Shown piece by piece: positions 21,945 through 33,419 of a stretch of 47,164 nucleotides of DNA; position 1 is the first letter of the stretch; every line of letters begins with the position of its first letter. The position numbers were made by a program, and so were the translations under genes. The notes below the pieces were generated by a model. That model searched no databases and was not told where the DNA came from. It worked only from the letters and a program-made list of their open reading frames with translations. This stretch comes from Larix sibirica (Eukaryota > Streptophyta > Pinopsida > Pinales > Pinaceae): contig NWUY0304131925.1 of assembly GCA_004151065.3 (NCBI GenBank), forward strand, positions 1-47,164, read 5' to 3'.

Positions 21945-23240
21945 AGGGCCTCTCCTTCGTACCTCAGTCGAGTGGTTATTTCGTTAATACTAAAAGCAAG
22001 CGAGCATATTGGTCAGCTGTGGTTACTCCGCTTGGATACTTGGCTTGGATACCGGGCTCGGTTGGGCTACTCTTGGCTATGATTGTAAGCAATGATCGGC
22101 AAGTACTCCTCCCGGCTATTTATTAGCGGCTCTGTTAGGTGCTCTATTTGAGGTGGTTATTAGTAACTCTGTTTCCGTATCGGTAAGTATGATGCGCGGG
22201 TAGGGCCCTCTGTTCCGAACGTACAACCCCTCTGTAAGGTCCATCTAACTAATTTGGGTAAGGATTGAAAAGGGACTACTACTTATTATCGACTCGGGTA
22301 TGTCAAATAGTGTCAAGAACCTATTTCGGATATGATGTTTGAATGGGTATCCTGGGGGGGGGGTGAACTTTTTATCTCGGGTAACCCTTGATGGTAACTC
22401 GGATATGTTTTGATGGTTTCGCTCACCTAGCTAGCCGTCTCATGCACCTCACCGTCAAACAAAGCACATAGTAAATAACTGCATGCACACTTTTAACAGC
22501 ACATAATAGCATTCCATGCATCTAGCCATTGAACACGGCACCATGGTACCATCCGTGGGTCTGGGATAAATCCCCCTATATCGGGTATGGTGGCTCTATA
22601 GGTTCAATTCCCTCTCGGCCCTTGATGGGGGCAATGGTAAAGCAAGTAACCCGTGGCGAGTTCTTCGGCAAGTTATTCCTTCGTTACCGGGGGTAACAAG
22701 AACAATAAAGCACCTTCGGCAAGCAGCAAGGATCGATCAGCAGTTATTTAGTTGCTTCCCCGGCCATTTATTTATATAAATGGTGGAAGCCCTTTAATAA
22801 CTGGCCCTTAACAAGGATTCAATTATCCTTGCTCCCAACTCTCCGGGGCGGTAGGTAATCACCCATCCAACCTTACTGAGATTCAGGTACGAGAGCCAAA
22901 GGTACAAGATGTCAGCAAGCGTAAAGGTGCTCGAGCTAAAAGCAATCTATACACTTTCCACCAATCTCAAAGCATGTCTTTCTGTTGTAACTCGTGGGGT
23001 AGAGGGGGGGGGCTCAATGAGCAGTGCTGTTTGTGTGTCGTAGTGGCCGTATCCGCTAACGCGCCCAGGCACCTGTCATTTAGACAGTATTTATCAAATT
23101 GTAAATATAAAGCGCATATCTACATATATAAAAAAACTCCCAACTATGTTATATTGTATATGGCTTGTGTAAGCTCACTTGCTATGTCCTCACCATGTAA
23201 TAACGGGATCATCACCACGGAATAAGACCACGCATGTTTC
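21945..23240. other. Unassigned sequence
   Basis: No gene is recognised. The frame at 22974-23225 (+) is unplaced. 'gcttggata' occurs twice at about 22029-22050. Long G runs occur at about 22348 (ten or so) and 23005. An 18-bp string at 22592-22609 recurs at 40488-40505. Confidence 0.45.
22754..22790. repeat. Two-part hairpin
   Basis: CCATTTAT (22764-22771) and ATAAATGG (22776-22783) pair perfectly around TTAT. Outside them GCTTCC (22754-22759) pairs with GGAAGC (22785-22790), separated by an asymmetric internal loop. A second small stem, AAGGAT/ATCCTT, follows at about 22813-22830. Confidence 0.6.
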
Positions 23241-23245
23241 ACGTA

Positions 23246-23320
23246 TATGTCCAGGCCTATTCAAGTTCCAGATCTGTTCAAGTTCCAGGCCTCTTCTCTT
23301 GCAAGTGTCCAGGCCTTAAG
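23246..23320. repeat. Degenerate CAAGTTCCAGGCCT repeats
   Basis: Four near-copies in 75 bp: 'atgtccaggcctatt', 'caagttccagatctgtt', 'caagttccaggcctctt' and 'caagtgtccaggcctta'. Unit length is about 17-20 bp. No frame. Confidence 0.8.
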
Positions 23321-26290
23321 TTAGAGGCATCCCGTTCCCGTAATGACTCACTCCCAAACGGCCTAACTCACCTCATTGTTCCATATCGTAGTGTAACCTA
23401 AAGGGGAAAGCTCAATTGGTAGGCATAATGTGTACCACAACACCCCTAATCGTGTATCTTTTTGTGCTGGTTGAGCCCCATTATAACCAGGCCCCACCCG
23501 ATCAGTTACTTAGGTTTTAGGTTGTTTATTTCACGCTTGTCTGGTAGTAATTGTAAGGGAAGGGAGGTTGCTGATGCCAGATAGTTTATTGAATAGCCCA
23601 CATATTACTAAATAGGCGTTATCACGCGCAACAGGCAACATATAGCGAATCCACATCCACCCAACACGGGAAGCTACGGGTGACGGTACGGTAGGAAGGG
23701 GACACCCAACATAGCCGACTTAAACGCCAATTATATACCAACATAGCCGCCTCACCTAGCCGGTCATTTTCAGACAGAAGGTGCCGATAGCCACTAGTTT
23801 ATGCAGTCGAGGTCGATCCCGCTACTCAATTATGCGATGCCATTTAATGCCTTTCGACGCCTTCTTATTATTTTAGGTTTTGGAACCAATAGAGCATTTC
23901 TTCTTCTTGGATGTTTGGGAACCAATGCAATATGCTTACTTACATGCACCTGTCGAGGATAATGTGACAGACACATGGTCTCATTCACGAGAAGGTTGTG
24001 CCAGTAAGCGAGGTATGAGGGAGAGACAATTTTATAATGTGAATCTTTCGGTTTGGGTGGGGTGAAAGAACAAAACTTTTGTCACTCTTTTAGGATCATG
24101 CGCCTACACCAGCTATACGGAGGGAATGAACCCTTCTTGCTTGGTTTCTTTCTTTGAATGGCTTCTTCTGTTGAGCTTGGTGAGGCCGGGAAAGCTAATC
24201 AATAATGTCTCTGGTGATAATGTAAGTATGGGAGAACTTGCGGATTAGAGGCTACCATGGTTTATTCCCAATAGAAGCACTATTAGCGTTTTACTACTAG
24301 TCTACTGAGTATGTTTTCTATGCCCTGAGAAAGGAGGCAAGGCATTTAGAAAAAACTATAGTTTATTAGCAAGGAGACAAATTGAACTATAGATGCAAGA
24401 GTATCTCTCATAGACGAGGGGTTATAACTCTTTGAATGGGCGTGGATCAGAGTAAATGGACTTCCGGTAGTCTTCCCATGCTCCCCTAAGGTCTAAAGAG
24501 TGTATACCTGGGACTTATTACTTAAGGCCTGCTGTTTAACTAGAGTGAAATCAAAAGCAGTAACAACCACCTCCTGTGAACATGGCTCCAATAAAGCATG
24601 TCTGATTCAGGCAGGTTGAGAGGGGTAACTTCTCTTATCCTTCCTATCGGCTATATAAGTGGGCCTGGGTGCATAGGAATACCCAGATACTTCCAGAAAG
24701 GGCCTATAGACAATATATTTATCTCGTAATTGTTATAAAGGTGCCTGCGTCGAACTGCCATCAATAAATATCTGAGACTATTTATAAACTTGCGTTATAT
24801 AAGTAATTATAAAAAAGAAGCTCTGCAACTTCTTTCTCATGTTACACCATGATTAGCGCTCTGTTTATCTTGCATATAAACGTAAGTAATATCTTTGTGT
24901 TACAAGCCGTTTTTCCAGGTAGCCCAGGCGAGTATTCCGGTCCGCCGATCAGCCCAGGCCAGGTAGGAACCCCTGGTGTTCTGTGGGGGGATGGTTGGGT
25001 AGTCAGTGAGTAAGAGGTTATTAAAGGCAGGTGGGTAGAGTAAAGGTATAGTAATTTGGGTACCAAAGTAATAATATTTTAGTAAGTGTTGTTGAACGCC
25101 TGTACAGCTATTATATATAGAACGCACGTGCATGCTCTAAGGCGCTTCCTTCCATTCAATGCAGTAAGTTTTGGGCATAGTGTTAGATAAGTCGTAAAGT
25201 GAAGCAGGTGGGTGGATAGAGTAAGGCAAGTAATAAGGCAAGCTCTCCTCACCTTGAGAGTAAGGCAAGCCCGTACACTGCCCGTTACGACTAGGCGTGG
25301 GTTGTTAGCCCCGCAGGGCCTCATGGTGAAAACTAGAATCCTTCCAATAACTTAGTTGCCCTTTTCGCTATAAATAGCTCAGGATTTAAGCCTGAAACAC
25401 TAGGTTGGAGCAGCCATAACTAAGTGGGTTGGGTAAGTGATGGGTAAAATAGAAGTTGTAAAATAGGTTGTTTGGTGGAGTAGGTAAACATAAGTAAAAG
25501 TAAGCAGATCCTAGCAATGCTGTCAGAATCCCTAACAAGTCTATATCTGGGGGTTTATATCGTCCCGGCCCGAGTGGTACCCAGTATATTAATTAAGTAA
25601 GTAATCTGGAAGCTGTATCGGTAATATATCTAAGGCGCCAGATAGGGGTTTGCTGTATGTGATACTGTAAGTAAGCTGGCTGGGTAAATCCTGCTGGCCA
25701 ACCCCCCCAGTTTAGACATTAATCTCACCAGCGCACAGTACAAATAACCACAGGATACCACTGCATATACTCCTTCTTATACGCCTTATACTATTGATAA
25801 AAATTCGTTCCATAGACACTTGCTTAATTTATCTTTGTAAGTACCACCTTGTGCCTCTTTTCGGCACGAGATGGATTAACCCGACGCCCAGTCAGATACC
25901 CTTCATGAATGAATAAACCAAGTCAGCAGCGCCAGTATATTCATGGATATAAGTAACCATTTATAGAATAGCCCAGCCAGACAATAGGAGATCCTTATAA
26001 TTTGAGTATCTCCCTTACCAACTAGACGACTTCAAACAACCATTAGGCTCCACATGGGTAAGATAGAGCCTTGTTGGACGGGCCTTCGATTACACTCTTG
26101 ATAAAATCTTTAGGTCGACAAGGCAGGTACTATTACTATTAACCCTTTACTTACGAGCATATACACCGAATACTTTACTTACTATTCCCTTCAACCTTGG
26201 AGGTAGGATATTGAGTGATGCCCAACCTATTGCTTGCTGAAGCCAGTAAAACCTTCGTACGGGGGGCATAACCCTTTAATCCCCACCTTT
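23321..26290. other. Unassigned sequence
   Basis: No gene is recognised. Frames at 23880-24065 (+), 24842-25066 (-), 24900-25133 (-) and 25079-25324 (-) are unplaced, and the minus frames near 25 kb overlap each other. 'gtaaggcaag' recurs at about 25222 and 25250 with a variant between. 'ggtggg' plus 'agtaa' words are frequent from 25000 to 25500. Confidence 0.45.
24918..24970. repeat. Dispersed repeat GGTAGCCCAGGC...CAGGTAGGAAC, long copy
   Basis: GCCCAGGC occurs at 24922-24929 and 24952-24959, separated by 22 bp. At 46161-46182 the same flanking sequence is present with a single GCCCAGGC and nothing between. The two loci therefore differ by a 30-bp unit bounded by an 8-bp direct repeat. 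Confidence 0.7.
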
Positions 26291-26339
26291 CCCCTTGCTT
26301 GGTACCACACTACCTACCCACCTTATGACCTATACCTGT

Positions 26340-26990
26340 TTACCCTATACCACTTTTATGAATCACTTGACCACTAGACCTTATCTTGTAGAGAAGGGCT
26401 TCAGTAATAACGACTCTCGCCGGATGAGCCTTGTCTTGATGCCAACCCCAATCCATTATCCCTTCATATTTAGGGTTCTTAGCTTTACCTCTAGTTGTTA
26501 TTCTGGGAATGAGCCCTACAGCACCACGTCCTTTTACAATGCTAGAGAGAGGATCAGGAGCAAACTCGATAGCTGGAACCACTTTCTGCTTCAACTCTGT
26601 CTTGGCCTTGGGCGGATGCAATATGTCTGGCTTTCCTGACAATGTCCAACTGTCATCCAAATCTTGACATGCTTTTTGTGCTTTGGACAAAGTAGTTGGC
26701 TTAGACTTATTAAGGAATAAACTGAACTATCCTTGGAAGGCATTCATTTAATACATCTTGATTGCATCTACAGTTGGCCGGTGAGTGGTTGGAATGTCCT
26801 GTACTATTTTGTAAAACCTGGTATTTAATTCTTCAATGGTCTTCAACTCCTCCTGTGAACCAATAAACTTCCGAGATTTTGCCTTGCAGGAGGTTTTCGA
26901 CGGGAGGCTAACTTTATGAAGGCTAGATTTAGCTTTTATGCCTTCACCTATGCTACTGAATTTCATTTTGAGTATATGGGCATCCCACAC
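26340..26990 (-). pseudogene. Ty3/gypsy gag-like remnant
   Basis: Two adjoining minus-strand frames (26748-26990 and 26340-26690, about 80 and 116 codons) read together as retrotransposon gag. The first has 'ELKTIEELNTRFYKIVQDIP', which fits the usual capsid phrase before 'RPT', and the second has 'TTLSKAQKACQDLDD', the capsid end. It is followed by a basic, disordered part with 'KYEGIMDWGWHQDKA'. A stop at about 26746 and one more near 26715 separate the halves. No CCHC zinc knuckle is seen. What is odd is the position: it follows, in the same strand and frame, the integrase zinc finger of the adjacent remnant, whereas gag normally precedes pol. Family assignment is by motif memory; the clade is uncertain. 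Confidence 0.7.
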
Positions 26991-26999
26991 GTTAAAAAT

Positions 27000-28205
27000 G
27001 TTGCACTGCTTTGCATATTACACGTAATCCACAAATAAATTGATCCACCAGATCCCTGCATGCAGTACCTTCTGCGTAGTTTCCTTCCCATGATAGTGTC
27101 CACCGCTCTGGCCATCATGGGCCTCCCATAGGACTACCTACCATTCATGATGCAACATGTAGCTGCAAAGAATCCAAAAAGAATCCCATTGGTGGCTATA
27201 TTGTACAAATGCTCAGCCATCAACTGATAATTCATTGTGTGTAGAACTAGTTGCCTACACTGCTACCAATCATAGTCATTTAGAGTCGATCCAGAGATGA
27301 GTAATTTTTTAATCTCAGCAAAGAAGTCAGGCATTAAAAGAGATAGGCATCAGGTAATTCGTTAACTATTCCAATGGCTTCCCCATGCTATCTCTAGGAT
27401 AAATGAGAAAGCCCCGTGTTTTTATTACCTAGCTTAAAAACCACTTTCAAGAAAAATCCTGGAATAGCAGCAACCATCAGCAGATCTAACCTTCCAATAC
27501 TGGTTTTCACCAAATATTTAAGCATATAGTAATATGTAAAAAACTGAAAGGGCTAGCCTATTAGTAATGCAGGAACTCCTAAAACACATACACCATAGAA
27601 AATCCTTCACATTCCGTTGTGGTGTAGTTACACTCAGCACGTGACAATTTTTTACTATCAAAGTAGACTGGGTAATCCAATATGCCTTCTCCTAGCTATG
27701 CTGGAACATGTACATGAAAAATTATAGTCCAATCGGGAAGAAATAGAATTGGAATTGTAACATCCTTTGTTTTAACTCTACAAAAACCCTACCTTGCAGG
27801 TTGCCATCCATACAAACGGTATCCCTTTAAATAGTAGCTCTTCCATCTAAACTATAAACTAGGTGTACCCTTAATATGTAGTAGTACCTTGTGTGTCCCA
27901 ATGTAGACTAGAGTGCAGATACATTTTGGGCGTAGGCAAACTCACAATGATTTATATCTTGGCTGGGTCAACCAACAATACCTCCTTGCACATGATATGA
28001 CCCAATATAATTTTGAACGTCAGGGTATAGAAGATGCACTCCTTAATATTAAGTCACAGTTGCATCTGCCGACACCTATATAGCATTGATTTAAGTTTCA
28101 TAGTGTGATCCTTTAGCAAGCTGTATATTTTATAGTCATCCAAGTATACCTCTAAGAACTGCAGAAAGCATTCTTCAAGGATGTTGTGGAAATGTTTCAG
28201 AATCT
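27000..28205 (-). pseudogene. Ty3/gypsy pol remnant (RT, RNase H, integrase zinc finger)
   Basis: Reading the minus strand from 28205 downward gives the end of a Ty3/gypsy reverse transcriptase, with 'LEVYLDDYKIYS' (the YxDD catalytic box, about 28125-28160), 'HTMKLKSMLYRC' and 'IILGHIMCKE' (thumb, about 28000). RNase H follows across frameshifts: 'SKKLSRAECNYTTTE' (about 27615-27660) and then, in other frames, the histidine-containing end and 'SHLS' near 27400. 'EAIGIVNELPDAYLF' (about 27350-27395) is the usual spacer. The H2C2 zinc finger of integrase is seen at 27055-27120 as 'GGHYHGKETTQKVLHAG', and a 'QCNIF' near 27010 holds one of the two Cys positions. Many stops and at least three frameshifts abolish coding. 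The catalytic core of integrase is missing. Confidence 0.9.
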
Positions 28206-28209
28206 ATCA

Positions 28210-28920
28210 GTACCTACGACTCCAGGAGTTGCGGAACCTACTCAGAATCGGGGACCATATCAAGGAAAACACGCTCCTAGTTGCGGAAACCCTACGGAGA
28301 CAAGTGCCTCAGGTAAGTCTAAGAGAGTAGTTGCTTTGTGGTTACAATTTTTTTGAATATTCTAGAGGATGAGCAACTTATTGGGAAGTTGCGGAATACC
28401 CTTAAGTTACTTATGGGAGCTAGTGGAGATGAAAATGAGGAGGTAGTTTTTCATTTCTTTTTTTAGAGGGGAAAACGAGAAAACATTATATATATTATAT
28501 GTAATAACGCACACGCACCCCTACTAGCTTGTTATATTACATATATACCTACTGTTGGCAGGTAGCTTTCATATTTTAGCGAATCCCATCTCCGAAGCTT
28601 TCGGAGCAAAGTAGGATGGAAATAGCTCTGAAACTAATAAAGACAGTATAGGCTAAGGCAGCTTCAGGAGCAGGTTAAGTTTACCCAGTTACAAATCTAT
28701 TATATCCAATAGTTGAACAGAGGCCCTCCCTTTCCTTATTATGTGCGATCGAGGAGCTGTAGATTGAGTCATAATCTGCCTTTACCACTGCTCCTACCTA
28801 CAGATATGAGTGATAAACCGCACTGTACGAAAGCATTAATCGAGGGGAGACGCCCTTAGAGAGAACCTTTAAGAGGTGCTATTGGAAAGGAAAAGTGATA
28901 GAGCACTTATAAAGGTAAAT
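28210..28920. other. Unassigned sequence with GTTGCGGA repeats and two hairpins
   Basis: 'gttgcgga' occurs at about 28226, 28282 and 28392, each followed by a variant of 'acct/ccct'. TATATGTAAT and ATTACATATA form a 10-bp stem around a loop of about 30 bp (about 28495-28546). CTCCGAA and TTCGGAG form a perfect 7-bp stem around GCT (about 28591-28607). No gene is recognised. Confidence 0.5.
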
Positions 28921-29275
28921 GTCTATATGTCGAGGTAAGGTGATAAAAAGTCTCTTATCTTCGCTTAAGGTTAAGACAGGGATAAATCGCACCAAGCATT
29001 GTAGTTCAGATACCATATACGAAATTATAACATTGGAAATTGACAAGTGGAAATTGATGAGTAGGGGGGTGGTTGATACCTACCAATCCTCTATCCAAAA
29101 AGAAGCAAGCCCCTGTTGCGTGCATCGGATTTCAGGTCTGTTTGACCAGATAGATGCAATGCTCGGGCACTTAGAGGGAAAAGCGCTTCTTCACAGGCGG
29201 GCGATAGGCGGCTATGGGACCAAAGAGAAGCTATTTGTGCGTTTATCTCTGAACCGGCCCATTTCCATGGAATAG
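28919..29275 (+). CDS. Hypothetical 118-codon frame, longest in the window
   Basis: The longest ATG frame present. It is basic (Lys, Arg) with several Cys and His: 'SSLKVKTGINRTKHCSSD' near residue 15 and 'CCVHRISGLFDQIDAMLGHL' near residue 68. No cysteine spacing that I know as a zinc finger is formed. The minus strand is open over the last third (29091-29306), and a third frame is also long around 29140-29330, so the whole area is stop-poor and openness alone is weak support. It lies upstream of the minus-strand gypsy remnant and divergent from it. Family unknown. Confidence 0.3.
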   Translation: MSICRGKVIKSLLSSLKVKTGINRTKHCSSDTIYEIITLEIDKWKLMSRGVVDTYQSSIQKEASPCCVHRISGLFDQIDAMLGHLEGKALLHRRAIGGYGTKEKLFVRLSLNRPISME

Positions 29276-29755
29276 ATAGGGAATTGTGCCGTCTTCGAGC
29301 CAACAACGATTGAAATGTAGAACCAATCTATTTATTGTTTTTCCTCCTTCAACTCGTACTATTGGATAAAATAGAGCAGAAATTACCACCACTTAGGTGC
29401 TTTAGGCTATTCTTCCATACTGACTTAGCTGCCCGGAACTTCACTAGAGATAGATCAACCGGTACACTCCATCAGGGCCCGTTGTTTCATTCTTCAAACC
29501 GGGTATAATACCAGCATTTTATAGGAAATGAAACCTTCCTTAAATCTGACTAGTCTAAGTCAACTAAATAGGAAATGGCATTGAATTAAGATTCTGGTAT
29601 TTTAGAAAAAAGAAAGGGGGCCAACCTATCCCCTCGAGTGTTCTACCTCGGGCCATAAGCATGCACACTCTCGACTGAAATAGATAGAAGGATTCGTACT
29701 TTCGCATGTATGCATGTGGGGTACCAAAGACTATTACCACTAACCACTTGGCTAT
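29276..29755. other. Unassigned sequence
   Basis: No gene or repeat is recognised. A minus-strand frame (29564-29842) overlaps the low-complexity tract to the right and is probably chance. Confidence 0.45.
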
Positions 29756-29759
29756 ACAC

Positions 29760-30010
29760 CAAACGCGGCACCTATGGCACCGGTACCACCAGTACCAGTA
29801 ATATCGCCAGTTGTGTTGTTGACCCAGCAGCAGAAGTAGCACCTATTGACCCAGCAAAGTAAGCATCATATTATCCAGTAGCATAGGTAGCATAGATACC
29901 AGCAAAAGTAGCGTAGTAAGCATATCCTTCAGTAGCACCACCAACAGCGGCATACCTTTGCTCAGTTCCAGGTACAACAGTAGGTACAACACTAGCTACT
30001 GCTTCACCTC
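29760..30010 (-). repeat. Degenerate GGN/GCN/TAT codon-repeat tract
   Basis: On the minus strand one frame reads, for about 60 codons, as a Gly/Ala/Tyr/Thr/Val-rich sequence (for example 'AAVGGATEGYAYYATFAG' at about 29900-29955) before a stop at about 29873. Its DNA is made of 'ggt', 'gct', 'act' and 'tat' triplets. It may be an expanded trinucleotide repeat that has decayed, or a fragment of a glycine-rich protein gene. The similar tract at 33420-33745 argues for a shared process or source. Confidence 0.55.
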
Positions 30011-33000
30011 CATATAGCTCATGCCTTCTTTGGTTGCATTTTAGTTCCCTCTAACCTTCACCACACAAGAATATAAATAAAAGGCAGACGAAACAACACC
30101 AAAAGAGAATTAAGAGTCTTTAGTGTAAATTACATCTGCAACTATAGGGCTATTTAACATAAAAAGTTATTTCAACTTCTTATCTCATTCTTACCTTCTG
30201 CTGCAGAAGCCAAACAATTTGAGGTTTTCAAGTTCATTCTTAAATTATAATAGCGATTCCACTTACTCTGGAGCATCACTACAAAAAATTAAAGTTAGAA
30301 AGAAAAATGAAGCAAGCAATAAGAAAGGCTACTCCAACTACGCTGACCTATTTATTTTAAGGAATCAGGACAGAAAGACCTACAGGATAAAACAACAGAA
30401 GATCAATAAGTTGCAACTCACTGTATAAATCTTTAGGTACATATAACATAAATTGAATTGAGAAAGGAAGACGTATCCTCTATCAAAAGTGAAAAATACT
30501 TCACATAGTACATTCCAAGTAGGTAATTGTATTCGTTAGCATCTGCCTTAAAATGGCCGCTTCTGCACTTGAATATGATAGCCATGTAAAACTTTCACTG
30601 CCCTCGAGACTTTATAAGGCTTCAAAAGTCAATTTCAGCCTAATTTTGAAAGGATTGGCAGGATACAATCTTTTTATGTTGTACGCCTGATGAAATTGAA
30701 TTATCTCCCTTAAATAAATCTATATGCTTTATATTGGCATTAGAATACGAGCGTTAGCGAGGAGCCTGGCTGTATATGTTTATTGGATTAAGGCCACCTT
30801 TCTGTATTTCAATTACCAGGTCCCAAGGCGCGTAGAACTTCTAACCTTGTGGCCACGTGAGTACTATCTATCATCTCAATACGCTACCTTCTCACTCTTC
30901 AATTTCCCATCTCTATATGCGTAGGGCTCACCTGACCATCGGAAAGGTGAGGACACCTTTGCTTACTGAATTTACCATGTGTGACCTAGGCTGGGGAACC
31001 ATTTAGAATTAACCTCTTGGCCTTCTAGGCTAAAAACTCTTGGAATTTTAGACCAACTAAATTCGGAGTCCCACATTTATTGTTGAATGGTCCAGATTAA
31101 TTTGTTTTGTTGATGCGGATGGTACAGAGTGCCACATGCCATTCTCTTATATGTTGTTGTCAATGTGCTTGTTTGCGTGGCATGATAACATGTCCTATCC
31201 ACCTTTATATAGTTTACTTCTTTTGTTTCTCTATCATTGTTAAGCCTTACCCTACGGATGTTACGGAATAAACATAGCTCGTATCACACTGCTATATATA
31301 CCTAATACGCCTATAAGTTTGAAACCTACAACTTATAAGATCAGATTGGATCGAACAAAAACACAGCAGGGGAAAACAAATTGATCAAAACACATGGAGC
31401 AGGAAAGTAAGGGATGCAAAACTAAGGAGAAGGGAAGGTATATAATCTAGCAAATAGGAGAGGGGATCAGATCATGTTGGACATCGGAGGGAACAGGCCC
31501 ATCATCGGTAGGAATACAAATTAAGAAACCATATAGTTCAGTTACCCTAAGACACTTATCAATCAAATATCACCATCACCTTGAAAGCATACAGGCACCA
31601 GCTACAAAAGCAACGGAAGCGCATAGCCAATAAAATAATTCCAACGAATACTGAATACCTGCCTAACAGATAGTAAAAAAAAGAATTATAAGGGGCATAG
31701 GTAAGGGGGCATATGAACGCCCCAACGAAGGTTGGCTATAAAGAGAAATGGGCGATCAGACTGTTATAAAACGGAATAACCTCTAACCTATTTAGGTCTG
31801 GCAGGAACAGTTACAGAGCAAGATCAATAAGCCTGGCGGTAGTTTGGGCTTAGTATAGTTCGGAGACTAAACAAAGAGATTCTCTCTACCAGGCTTATAG
31901 AACCAATGATGATATTTTCCACCTGGCTCAGAGAGAGATTACCTAGAGTGGGCCATGGAACGTAATATATACCGTTTCGCAAACATTCGATAAGCAGAGG
32001 GTAGGGCTGCGGTTTTTTTGGTAAAAAGGATACCATACATTTTCGATGATTGGGGAGAGCAAAGAGCTTTCTCGCAAAGGTCCATCCGATCGGCGTCACG
32101 CTCAGAATTGATATTCCCGCGTCTCGCCTTCTTAGTTGGTTTGTCTACCCGGCGTAGCACTTGTTATTATCTGGTAGGCGGGGCCTTCCAGCTCCATTTG
32201 ATCTAGTTGAAGTTTACTGTTAAGGTAATATAAAGTAGCTTTTTTACTGTTAATAACTGTTCGATGCTAATGTCTAGGCTTTTCTCCTTGTTTTAGTATG
32301 CCATACCACTAGCAGTAGAGACAGGTCTAACAATTTATACTCCGAGTCATTACTATGAATCATTGTGGCACTATCATTATGTCATGACTTTTGAATGACT
32401 ATGCTCCATCCACAATATTACCAGCTGCAATGATTGTTTGGGCAGGTTGCATCTCCCGATGCATATGATCGTTGGGTCCGAGTACAGTACATTAGTAGCA
32501 CTCCAGGTCAGTGGCCTTGTACGCGATCACTCAATAAAAACCGAGTACTGGTCGAACGAGAAAAAGCAATGTGGGATACAATCCTAATCTTGGGAGGAAT
32601 GTGAGTAGATGGAATGAATCGCTCATGAAATACAATCTGGGCCTTCCTTCAAGCAGTACCGGGAACCTAAAGATGCAGGTTGTAGCGCGTAGATGAAAGT
32701 CGTAACGCGTAGGGGTCGTTGCTTAACAAGGGGATAAAGCGAGACAAACTTCATGTGGGTTTGCGCAGTTTCAGTATGGAACCCAAGCTTTGCTCTTTCG
32801 AGGTTTTACTCAAGCCTTACTTGTAAATTATAGAATGGGGATTGACCCTTCCCTTCATTGTGGCTCACCATGCCGGCGTGTTACTTTTATGGGCCTTCGG
32901 CGCCTCATCCATAGTAGCGGGCGTGAAGACGGCTTTATTTAGCTTGTAGGGGAGGGAGTAAAGTGGAGTGAGTATAGGCGAGGACAAGCGAAACATAAGT

Positions 33001-33135
33001 AATATTAATGGCATGGGATTGGGGTTAGGACTCCGTAAGATTGTAAGGGTATGGTAAAGCTGGGCAGACCGATCAAACCAAGGCAGCCCGCAGCTTTCAT
33101 TCGACTGGGCCAAGTTACTCGGATATACACTGACG
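30011..33135. other. Unassigned sequence with small repeats
   Basis: No gene is recognised. Frames at 30219-30428 (+, Lys-rich), 30724-30924 (+), 31824-32099 and 31939-32160 (both -, overlapping in different frames), and 32865-33113 (-) are unplaced. The two overlapping minus frames near 32 kb have protein-like composition ('CEKALCSPQSSKMYGILF' and neighbours), but a plus frame also covers part of them. CTCACCT and AGGTGAG make a 7-bp stem at about 30929-30953. 'gt-gta-cgcgtag' is repeated at about 32680-32712. Confidence 0.4.
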
Positions 33136-33139
33136 ATAG

Positions 33140-33190
33140 AAAAGAAAGCAAGGTGTTATATTGGCACCCCGTATTTTTAACAGCTTTCTA
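33140..33190. repeat. Dispersed repeat, copy B (without hairpin insert)
   Basis: Shares 'aagcaaggtgtt' and, after a short gap, 'accccgt' plus 'ttttaacagctttc' with copy A at 15371-15452. Copy B lacks the hairpin-bearing segment and one of the GCTCC repeats. Confidence 0.65.
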
Positions 33191-33193
33191 AGG

Positions 33194-33283
33194 CAGAGCT
33201 ACGCATGCATACCTGGCTACTAAGGTAGGCATACCATTACTTACGAGCATACCTAGGTAGGCATACTATAGACTGAGCTACGC
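33194..33283. repeat. Short duplicated words GAGCTACGCAT and AGGTAGGCATAC
   Basis: 'gagctacgcat' occurs at about 33196 and 33275, and 'aggtaggcatac' at about 33223 and 33255. The 15-mer TTACTTACGAGCATA at 33237-33251 is also found at 26147-26161. Together these indicate an old tandem duplication of about 35-80 bp. Confidence 0.65.
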
Positions 33284-33331
33284 ATACATAAATACATAAA
33301 TACATAAATACATAAATACATAGAGGTAGCT
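33283..33331. repeat. ATAAATAC microsatellite, about six units
   Basis: Near-perfect tandem copies of an 8-bp unit, ending where 'gaggtagc' begins. Unlike most repeats in this window it is hardly diverged, so it expanded recently. Confidence 0.9.
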
Positions 33332-33419
33332 TCAAACAAGGCTGGTAAAGCACAAGCAATAAAGCACAAGCTAGTGTGTTCCGGCTTTTGGTACATCAAT
33401 AGCATATCCAATATAAGTA

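Noticed and set aside
22345-22360. Long G runs (also near 3026, 21440 and 23005) as quadruplex or regulatory sites
   Set aside because: Each is a single run without the spaced G-tracts needed for an intramolecular quadruplex.
26295-26639. 114-codon plus-strand frame
   Set aside because: It is the antisense shadow of the gag-like frame at 26340-26690.
28312-28366. GTAAGT...CTAG, looking like a small spliceosomal intron between two open stretches
   Set aside because: About 55 nt is too short for a plant intron and neither side matches a known protein.
33283-33331. Regular 8-bp repeats as a possible CRISPR-like array
   Set aside because: Units are contiguous with no spacers; it is a microsatellite.
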